DNA from: Manis javanica
Lineage: Eukaryota > Chordata > Mammalia > Pholidota > Manidae
DNA: 64,000 nucleotides
Assembly (NCBI RefSeq): GCF_040802235.1
Contig: NC_133163.1
Span: 39,080,501-39,144,500 of the forward strand
Direction: 5' to 3'
Part shown: positions 33,628 to 64,000 of the stretch, in pieces
How positions within the stretch are numbered: position 1 is the first letter of the stretch
How the letters are laid out: the number at the start of each line of letters is the position of its first letter
The notes under the pieces: model-generated
What the model saw: the letters and a program-made list of their open reading frames with translations, nothing else
What the model was told of the DNA's origin: nothing
Databases searched by the model: none
Program-made: the position numbers and the translations under genes

Positions 33628-33949
33628 GCAAAAAGAAGTCAAGATGCCAAAGACTGCATGTAGTATGCTAACATTTGCTGTGTGTGTATGTGTGTTCTAT
33701 ATAAATAAAGGTTAACTAGGCTTAGAATATATTTGCAAGGGTACAGTAAGTTGTGAATGGGTGTGCCCAAGGAGGAAAACTGGATGTCTGGGGCAGAAGT
33801 GGGATGAAGGCAATTTTGTACAAGTTGTACCACGTGCATATTGCCTATTTAAAAAATGTAAACACAAAAGCTTATGGAAAAAACAGAAAATATATTACAA
33901 GACACTAAGGATACATACCAAAAGAATCATACAGATAATACTAGGGTTA

Positions 33950-34350
33950 GGTTGTAGCAGGGGGTTAAATATTTACAAGATGGGATTTGAGCTGCATCTT
34001 GAAGAACAGGAAGCACTTGGATAGGTAGAGGAAAGCGGTAAGGACCTTCTGGGTGTGTATATGGAAGTCAGTGAGGAGAAAAGTAAAATGTGGAAGCAAA
34101 GAAATGAAAGACAGGTCAAGTGCCTGACAGTGAAATGATTTCGGTGTATTGTAGAATGTAAGGAAAGGATGAACTACACTTTAGTAGATGAGACAGGGCT
34201 ATGTGGAATTACAGTGGTGGGCAGCAGGAGCCACTGCAGGATCTTGAGCAGGGAAGTCATACTATGAAAGCAGGATTCCAAGATCAGTGGACAAGAAGAG
34301 AAGAAACAGACTGGAAGACAGACATCTGTCTGAAGGCTGCTGCAGCAATC
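33950..34350 (-). repeat. L2-like fragment, antisense
   Basis: 'gggatttgagctgcatcttg' and 'aagaacaggaagcacttgga', then 'gtcaagtgcctgacagtgaa' and 'ggatcttgagcagggaagtc', match reverse-complement L2 in order. Confidence 0.5.
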
Positions 34351-34369
34351 CAGTCGTTGCCGAGTACAA

Positions 34370-34510
34370 TCGTCTGAGCAGCTTAATGTATATTGATACC
34401 TGGGTCCCATCCCCCAGGGATTCTGATTCAATTCATTTGGGTCGAGCCTGGCATTATCATTTTTGAAAGTTCCCCAAGTGATTCTACAGAGCAGCCTGGG
34501 TTGAGAATAA
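34370..34510 (+). repeat. MER5-type hAT element
   Basis: 'ggattctgattcaattcatt' and 'tttgggtcgagcctggcatt', then 'gttccccaagtgattctaca' and 'gcctgggttgagaa', match the right half of MER5A/B (hAT-Charlie MITE). Confidence 0.65.
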
Positions 34511-34659
34511 ATGCAATAATCCAGGCTGAAGAGATGAAGGCTTAAATTCAGGGGCTGGCAGGAGGTTGGGAATAGGATAAAAACAATTCTGGATCTATCA
34601 AAGGAAGAACTGATAAAGTGAGATTGGGGGTAAAGAGTGAATAGATATACAGTCTCATA

Positions 34660-35215
34660 GAATTATGTATTCATTCAACAAATACTTATTAAGTCACTCC
34701 CAAGTACCAGGTCCAATTCTAGGCTCTAAGGATTTGGAGATGAACAAGACAGGCAAGTCCCAGTTCTTATGAACCTTGCAATCTAGTGGACACAACAGAG
34801 AAAGAAACATTTCCAGTAGTGACTTGTGTAACAGTGTAACTTACAGAGCATGAATGCATGTTGGGGGCTGCTTCTGTCTGTAAGATGGTCAGGGAAGACC
34901 TCTGTGAGAGGGTGATATGCGAGCTGAGCCTGGAATAATGAAAAGCCAGGTTCACAAAGGTCTTTGAAGGGAATGCTTTAACTATGGAAAACAGTAAAGC
35001 ACATGGGAATAAGCTTGGTGCATTTGAGGGACAGAAAGGCCTGTGTAGGTAGAGAAGAGTAGAACACAGATATGAGAGGAGGTCAGAGAAATAAATAGGT
35101 ACAAACAAAAAAGAGTCTTTTAGGTCATGGCACAGATTCACTCCAGGTGAGATGGAAGTTTTGGAGGAAATTAAGCAGGATAGTGACATGATCTGATTTA
35201 CGTTTTTAAACTACG
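34660..35215 (-). repeat. L2 fragment, antisense
   Basis: Begins 'attcattcaacaaatactta' (reverse complement of the L2 3' end). It continues with 'ccaattctaggctctaagga', 'atggtcagggaagacctctg' and 'agtgacatgatctgatttac', all in the order expected for L2. Confidence 0.65.
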
Positions 35216-36229
35216 TTGGCTGCAGAGTACAAATGGATTGCAGGTGGCAGGATGGATGCAAGAAACCCATTGGGAGGTTAGACTAAAACAGTGGGGACAG
35301 AGACAGGAAAATGTGGCAGGGAATAGATTTGAACATGTTGGATTTGAGGTAACCACAGCATCCAAGAAGAACCAAGAAGAAATGTCGCAGAGCTACTAGA
35401 AATATGGAAAACAGGTGAGAATTTAGGTTGTACCCACTGACTCAGAAGACACTTCCAGGGAGACTAAAGAAATGCAATTTAGGTGACACACTGTAGGAAT
35501 ATGACAACTTCCCCCAAAGAGGAGAATAGGAACAACTTGGAAGAAATGTTTCTAGTGGTGGGCTGCAGGGCTCTGTAGTCAGACCTGTCTCCCTGAACTT
35601 TTTGATAAGTGAATGGGGTGAAGAAATGGCAGGCGAATGATGTTGAAACACAGGGAACAATGACTGATGCACTAAAATCAGGATTAAAAAATCTCAGCTG
35701 CTGAAAGGATGAGCTGACACTAACAAGATGAAATGTAACAGACACACAGGTAGATGACGTGTGTGCGTGTTCATGAATATATTTATGTATGTACACACAC
35801 ATACACATATTACTTCATAGTTACAAGCATTAAAAATTGATCCCACAGTCCTAGAAATCTGACAGTTCAAGAAAGACCTGGAGCTTTTATTGACCACATG
35901 ACTTTATGAGCCTAAAGTACAATGTCATTGTGAAAAAGCTGACATAAAATCAGAGTATGTTGACTATTATAAAACTACAAAATTATTTTCCTGGGGAAGA
36001 ATACATCAATAGCAAAACTAAGCTTCACTGATTAGGATTATTTCTAGAAAACTTTTTCTGATCAGGCTGTTGACTAAAGGTAGCTAAAGCAGAGAAGGGA
36101 GAAGGGACAAATGGCTTGGAAGCTATGTGATTTGAGGAACAGTCAAGTAATAAAATGGTACGTATCTTCAATTCAGTGCTTATGAACATACTTAAGCTCT
36201 TCTCAAATGCCATGTCATCTAACTTGATG
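35216..36229. other. Intergenic, nothing recognised
   Basis: Unique-looking sequence. Short GT/AC-rich stretch at about 35758-35808. No supported gene. Confidence 0.4.
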
Positions 36230-36365
36230 AAACAAGTTGTTACCCTTGGTTGGCAGAAAACTCTGTCTTCATCACTGAAGGTTTTAGATAATTCAGAGAA
36301 TTAAAGTAACTTGTCCAAATTAGACTGGAGGAGGTAGAACTGGGATTTGAACACAGGTAAGTTTC
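36230..36365 (-). repeat. Possible MIR, antisense
   Basis: 'attaaagtaacttgtccaaa' and 'gtagaactgggatttgaaca' is reverse-complement MIR. Confidence 0.45.
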
Positions 36366-39194
36366 ACCCCAGAATCTTAAGAGAGAGAAAAAATATATAC
36401 ATACATAATTTTTCCTTTAAGTTAAGCAGTTTCACTCATCAAGTCTATCTGAAAAGGTCCACTCAGAAAAATCAAAGTTACAGCTGAGCCTTTTTCAGGC
36501 AAGAAATGCATCTCATTTAACTTCACATAAGAGGTGCTCAGTAAACATTTGCTCAATGAATCAACATAAGATAAAACACATATATGTTCAAACAAATAAG
36601 AAACATTTTCTCCAAGTCTTTTTTCTTTATAGCATCCCTATTACAATGCCTTTTACTCCATCTGTCTTTTTAACCCTTGACAACTCAATTTCCCTCTCCA
36701 CCCATTTCTTTTGTTGGATAGAGGAATAAACCTCTCACTCCCACCTGTGCACCTGGCCATCAGCCAAGATGAGTCTTCCTGCCCCTCCTAACTGCTCACC
36801 TTGATTGACAGCTTGGCAAACTAGGACAGTAGATCATGATGATAGTAAAACCCTGTATCAGATTGTTTATGAAGAATAAAAACCAGAAAGAATTCTAATT
36901 GCAATTAGGAAACCACATCCATAATATCTTTACTCATTCTTCACCAAAATTTTGTTTTCCTCTTTTTCCTACTTCATAATCGAAAGGCTACAGGAGGGTT
37001 ATCATAGAAAAATGAATAAACTGTGTGTTTAAACTAAAAAAACAAATTTCTCAGTACTATAGAAGGTTCTGAGAAGTTCTAAGGCCAAAAATTACGACAC
37101 CTAAAATCTAGGCAGAGTAATGTTCAGGAAGCAAAGTATTTTAATATGGCTAATACTAACACAACCACAATCAACATGCCAAGAAGAAAGGTTAAAATTA
37201 ATGTTTGAGTCCCTTTGTTTCTAGCATCTATCTTCCATCTCTAATACTGTATTGGCAATGTCAGCATCAGAGAGCCCAAATGGAAATACTCTCCACACTC
37301 AGCTACCACAGATTATTTAGTAACCTGATCTGCAGATACACAGGGTAGAGACAGGAGAAGAGAAAAATCTGTTTACCTTAAAAAGAGATCTTCCAAATCC
37401 ATTAACATCTCATAAAATTCAGTAACATCTTATTTCATTTGCGTTCACATCACCCATTCCTGGGCTCTAAAATGAACCTTTTCAGGGTCATTTGGTTAAA
37501 CTATTTCCACCAAAGGAGGGAATACACATTTCAAATACAAACTAGTACCAGTACAAAGGACAAATTGAGAAAGAAATCAATCTTTCCCAACTGTTCTCTG
37601 CTCATTTCACACCCCAATCCCAAATGGGAAAGAAGAAAAAGTTCTTAAAAATAGATGTTTTATATGTAGACAAATATAGAACATGAGGTTTTGCAAGGAT
37701 GAAAATGTTTTCAGGAGCACATGAAGGCCAATGATTAGCTAATAACCCATATAAAGGCACGTGTAAAGGTTACCTGAAAATGGATGGTTTGTTTCTGCTT
37801 TTCCACTCTGAATTTACCAGGGTACTAAATTTAAATTTAAAAGGTACCTTGGTAGGAAGAAACACTAGAGTATAAGAGCAAACAAAGCCAGAGCAGTTGG
37901 GCTGATCTGGTAACGGGCTACCCAACAATTGAAACTTAGGACCTGCCAGGCAGTGAGGAATCTATTCTATACCTGGATTGTGCTGAATTTCAGATTCTGC
38001 TTCTAGATGTAAAAGAAAAAAACAAACAAACAAAGTTTTCCAGACCTTGGGTGTTTAAAGAGCCTTCACAGTAAATCAACCTACTGCTGTCTTGTTTTCT
38101 CTGCAGCCAGACTGAAATAATACAGCACCAGCCGAGGTGTGAATTACCCCCATTCATCTTAATGGAGTGTAACTTCAAAGGCTTGTTTTAACCATTTAAA
38201 TGCTAAGCGCATGAGTAAACATTCTGTTTAAAAAAAGTAGTTTAAACATTCACCTTCAACATACCAAGGTAATTTGTATTCTCAGCACTTCATCTTTTAA
38301 TTTAGCAAACAAGTCTCCAAGTGTTAGAAATGTTATGTTATTTAGTTTTATTTTACATAATTACTACTTAATAAATTATGAACATTAAGCCCATAATGAG
38401 GAGGCCTTATATTTCCCAGGAAAAATGCTGAGGAGTCCTTGAATAAGGTTTTTTGGTAATCCTGGTGAAGGGGATGGCTCTTACTGGCCATATTAGCTTC
38501 CTCCAAACTCATAGGAAAAGTTATGACTTCAAACAGGCAACTAGATAAGGAAAAATGGTAAAGTAAAAGAAATACCTCCATACATAATTTCTCCTGATAT
38601 TAACTAAGTTTTGTGCAGTGTTCAAAAGGTTATTTGTCCCTTTGCCAAACCTCCCATGATACGATCTATGAGCAGGTGACAAACGTTATTAATTGATGCC
38701 CAGCTGTCATCACACTTAACATTTGCCCCAGGGGGCATCCTTGCATCTGTTGCAGATTTAGGGTTATTTTGGTATTACTGGAGTTAGATTTATTTAAGCA
38801 GCTGAAGACCCATTTGTATTTGGATCCATAATTTCACAAACAGAAAAAGAGGGTACAGGAATTAGCTTATCAGACTGATGGGCTTCTGGCTGACCTGAAG
38901 CCACATGGGAAGCCATGTCTCACTGTGCCCCTGGGACCATGCTAAGTGCCCAGTTTCAAGAAGGCATTAGTAGGAGAGTACAGCTGGGGTAGAACTGTGG
39001 GAAAGCACTAAAAAGAATGTACATGGGGCCAGTTCTCTTGTGAGTGAAGGCCCAAAAAAGATTCTGAACATAGTTGTGCAAGTTGGAAGATGAAGAAATT
39101 CCTTGTCCCTGATTGAAAGCAAATTGATTTTACTGGTCCAGATGAAGGGATGGGAAAAGGGGATAAATGTCTAATCTATTGAGAGAGCCTGTTT
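36366..39194. other. Intergenic downstream of SLC38A6, no supported gene
   Basis: AT-rich DNA with only short frames and one AAAC-type run (38020-38032). I see no exon with a splice context. This is sequence 3' of SLC38A6. Confidence 0.4.
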
Positions 39195-39390
39195 TGGTCT
39201 GCACCTAATTTATACAAGGTCATTTAATCCTTTCAACACAACTCCACATAATTGGTATTAACTCCATTTAATACTTATGTGAAAGTGGAGGCTAAGAGAG
39301 GTTAAGTAGTTTGCCTAAACTTACTTAGATTTGGATCTAAGTTTTTCTAACCCCCAAACTTGGGCTTTTTTCATTATGCCATGCTGATCT
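39195..39390 (-). repeat. MIR, antisense
   Basis: 'caaggtcatttaatcctttc', 'gaggctaagagaggttaagt' and 'agtttgcctaaacttactta' form a clear reverse-complement MIR. Confidence 0.65.
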
Positions 39391-40084
39391 CAACTTGCCA
39401 AAGAAGTAACTCAAAAGAGAAACAGCTCAGTTGTCAATTTTTCAGTCCATTTACTAAGTGGGAAGCAAGGGGCACCTGCAAACATGTGTATTTCCATACA
39501 TGCAAACTGGCACTTTGCATGCAATTCCCTACTTTACATGCGTACAGGGGTAGGATTTCATTTATACTGATACACTCTCACTTTGGTAGGCTGCTAAAAA
39601 GGTGCCCTTTACATAGAATACTCATGCGGAGGAGAGACCTAGCTTGTGGTTTCCAACCAAAAGTAAGCCACATCAGTGGGGAGACTGGAATGACTTATAA
39701 CCTCCAAACAAAATATGATATAAACCATTACTATTTGTCTCTGTTTGCCAAGTAGAAAGTCACATGTTTTAGTAACAATTAAGAAACTTCAGAAAACTTT
39801 CAAACCTACAGCCAATCACCACAGCTCTATCTCATAACGAACACCAGAGGAAAGTCACAAACATTTGTTAGACAGGATTTGAAGGCAGGGCAAAATACCA
39901 AGGGGAATAATCCCACAATTCTGCTATTAGTGATGATGTTGACAATATTAACCCACAAACTGAGATTTAAATTTGCATATAAACTTAATACACTTATTTT
40001 GTAAAAAACAAGCAAACAAAAGATTGACTCAATATATTTAATTTTTTAATTTAAATATTAAACATTTAAATATTTAATATTTTA
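39391..40084. other. Intergenic, nothing recognised
   Basis: AT-rich. The 131-codon frame at 39360-39755 is not family-like and I do not call it. Confidence 0.35.
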
Positions 40085-41072
40085 AAAAGTCTGATCTACA
40101 AAAGACACTGTACAGAGAATGAAAAGGCAAGCCACAGACTTGGAGAAAATCTTTGCAAAACACATATCTGATAAAGGACTGGTATCTAAAATACACAGAG
40201 AATGCTTAAATGAGAAAACCAGATTTTTTAAATGAGCAAAAATCTGAACCTCACCAAAGAAAATATATAGATAGCAAATAAGCATATGAAAAGATGCTCC
40301 ATATCATATGGCATTAGGGAAACACAAATTCAAACAACGAGATACCATTACACACCCATCAAATGGCAAAAATCCAGAACACTTACAACACCAAGTGCTG
40401 ACGAGGATGTGGAACAACAGGAACTCTTAGTCACTGCTGGCAGGAATGCGATATATACAGCCACTTTGGAAGGCAGTTTGGCAATTTCTGACAAGACTAA
40501 GCATATTCTTACCATACCAAATAAGCTGAAAACTTATTTCCACACCAATGTTTATAGCAGCTTATTCATAACTGCCAAAATTTGGAAGCACTAAGAGGTC
40601 CTTCAACAGGTGAATGGAAAAACAAATGGTACACCCATACAATGGAATATTATTCAGTGGTAAAAGGAAATGAGCTATCAAACCATGAAAAGATGTGGAG
40701 GAAACTTTAATTGCACGTTGCTCAGTGAAAGAAGCCAGTCTGAAAAGTTAGATACTATGTGATGCCAACTATGTGATGCCAACTATATCATTCTGGGAAA
40801 GCCTCAGTTTTTTATTGGAGGAAGTAAAAAGATCAGTGGTTGCCAATGTTTGCATCAAGAGTGAACCTAATGTAAATGATGGACTTCACTTAATAATAAT
40901 GTATGAATATTGGCTCATCAAGTGAAACAAATGTACCATATAATGCAAGATGTTAATAACATGAGAAACTGGGTGTGTTGGGGATTGAGGGACTATTTGG
41001 GGACTCCCTGTAGTTTCTGCTTAATATTTCTGTAAACATTAAAACTACCCTAAAAAATAGTCTATTAATTAT
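40085..41072 (+). mobile_element. Old L1ME-like element, 5'-truncated
   Basis: ORF2 C-terminal region ('atgaaaagatgctccatatc', 'ggaggcagtttggcaatt'-like block near 40470) is followed by a 3' UTR ('gtgaacctaatgtaaatgat', 'aagtgaaacaaatgtaccat') and the end 'taaaactaccctaaaaaata'. This 3' UTR type is found in L1ME families. It sits just 3' of the SLC38A6 poly(A) region, in the opposite orientation to the gene. Confidence 0.7.
40754..40786. repeat. 14-bp tandem duplication
   Basis: ACTATGTGATGCCA is repeated twice plus 5 bases, inside the L1ME copy. Confidence 0.9.
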
Positions 41073-41105
41073 TAGAAAAAACAATAAGCACACAGACTGA
41101 CCTAA

Positions 41106-41323
41106 TATATTTAAGAGCATTTGAGTTTATTTCCTTTTTTATTAAAACTGCTATAAACCTACTTTTCCTTATCCATTCCCACTCTGTTCCACATTTTTTT
41201 TTGTTACTAATGTTTACCAAAATGTTAACTCATATAAAGATTTATCCAAGGTGCCTTCCAGAATTATTCCTTTTTGCATGTGGAGGTAAATTATTCTTCA
41301 TAAGAAGTGGGAAAATATTTCCT
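41106..41323 (-). other. SLC38A6: SLC38A6 3' UTR (proposed extent)
   Basis: Sequence between the stop codon and the first poly(A) signals. AT-rich, no repeat recognised. A longer 3' UTR running into the old L1 cannot be excluded. Confidence 0.4.
41126..41143 (-). terminator. SLC38A6: Candidate SLC38A6 poly(A) signals
   Basis: On the minus strand, AATAAA motifs occur at 41131-41126 and 41143-41138, about 180-200 nt downstream of the stop codon. They are the first such signals after the coding sequence, which would give a short 3' UTR. Cleavage would fall at roughly 41100-41115. Confidence 0.45.
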
Positions 41324-63192
<21,869 letters not shown>

Positions 63193-63309
63193 TTATAACC
63201 ACTACAACCATCCACTAGGAAAAGCCTACTTGCTTTTGTTAAAATATGTTTTTGTGGGATCCTATACTGTTATTGAATTTACATATAAGAAGTACACCAA
63301 AATTTATAC

Positions 63310-63560
63310 ATAATAAAGGAACCCATATTAAGTATGCAGTTCGATGAATTTTTTAAATGTATATACACACTTATGTAATCATCACCATCAACAAACAGGA
63401 CATTTTCACCACCTCAAAAATGTGTCGCCCATTTGCAATCAGTCTCTCTATTGCCCAGGCACCAAGCAACCAGAGATCTGCTTTATATCAAAAAGATTAG
63501 TCTTTTCTTGTTTTAAAATTTCATGTAAGTAGAATAATACAATATGTATTTGTTAAAAAA
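63310..63560 (-). mobile_element. Old L1M 3' UTR fragment, antisense
   Basis: 'cagttcgatgaattttttaa', 'tgtaatcatcaccatcaaca', 'ttgcaatcagtctctctatt' and 'tcatgtaagtagaataatac' make the familiar reverse-complement L1M 3' UTR. Confidence 0.6.
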
Positions 63561-63569
63561 AGTGTATCT

Positions 63570-64000
63570 AAAAAACCAGATGCCATTTTTTAACTATCAA
63601 ATCAGCAAATATTTAAAAATAACAATCAATTGAGGTGAGGAGATACAAGGTCTGCACAAAACTGGCACAAGTATAAACTGTGTATATTATCTTTCTGGAA
63701 AGCAATTAGGCAATGGATATTGAGAGCCTTCAAACATTTAACTCACAGGGAAGACTATTAGAAGTAAACAGTCAGTAATAACAAGAATTTTAGTAAAAAG
63801 GTGTTTATTGAAATATTTAAAATAATGAAAACTGGAAACAAACATCTAAGACCATGAAAACTTTAAAATAAATTATAGAACTATGGGACAGTCATAAAAA
63901 AGAACATTTTACAGGCACAAAAATATAATAAATATTCAGTAAAATTCATAAATATACATAGCATGATAGCAATGTTGAGGAAAAATACAGATTAATTCAA
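63570..64000 (+). mobile_element. Very old L1/HAL1 fragment, runs off the window
   Basis: 'tatctttctggaaagcaatt', 'taatgaaaactggaaacaaa' and 'ttataga(a)ctatgggacagtc'-type wording correspond to the ORF2 C-terminus of very old L1/HAL1. Boundary with the antisense piece is uncertain. Confidence 0.45.

Noticed and set aside
39360..39755. 131-codon plus-strand frame
   Set aside because: Starts in a MIR and shows no family similarity.

Overview
This is nuclear DNA of a placental mammal. It is intron-rich and repeat-dense, with interspersed L1, L2 and MIR elements, MaLR LTRs, a Tigger DNA transposon and endogenous retroviruses. I see no bacterial operons, CRISPR arrays, tRNA genes or rRNA genes. 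One host protein-coding gene is recognisable: SLC38A6 (orphan sodium-coupled neutral amino acid transporter family member SNAT6). It lies on the minus strand, and its last ten coding exons span 41324-63106. They splice in frame with GT-AG sites and encode the C-terminal ~295 residues, ending exactly where a 456-residue protein should. The 5' exons lie beyond the right edge of the window.

Layout. 1-1378 is a decayed Tigger1 element, plus strand, with the 3' part of its transposase. 1.4-11 kb is intergenic DNA with MLT1 LTRs and L2/MIR relics. 11.07-12.28 kb is a 5'-truncated L1 with a perfect 12-bp target-site duplication. 13.9-16.3 kb is an old, internally deleted L1. 16.4-20.2 kb is a retroviral cluster: an antisense solo LTR, then a decayed class I (gammaretrovirus-like) provirus with nucleocapsid, protease and env-TM remnants and a 3' LTR that itself carries an antisense LTR. 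22.3-24.0 kb is an MLT1 LTR split by a 1254-bp betaretrovirus-like (ERV-K class) fragment: 5' LTR, tRNA-Lys primer binding site, leader and the start of gag. It has no 3' LTR but is still flanked by a 6-bp duplication. 24-41 kb is intergenic, with L2, MIR, MER5 and old L1 pieces.

41.1-63.1 kb is the 3' half of SLC38A6. Its largest visible intron (43163-53939) contains a nearly full-length but dead L1 (46992-52505), antisense to the gene. The intron at 56856-62495 contains two oppositely oriented L1 3' fragments. The right edge is older L1 sequence inside the next intron.

Taxon. L1 is the dominant recent repeat, and I see no lineage-specific SINE (no Alu, CAN-SINE, Bov-tA, ERE or VES type) in 64 kb. 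The L1 3' ends and LTRs look laurasiatherian. A pangolin is my best guess, but this is inference only. I found no novel multi-gene system. The most unusual object is the end-truncated ERV-K fragment, whose two termini form a 9-bp inverted repeat.
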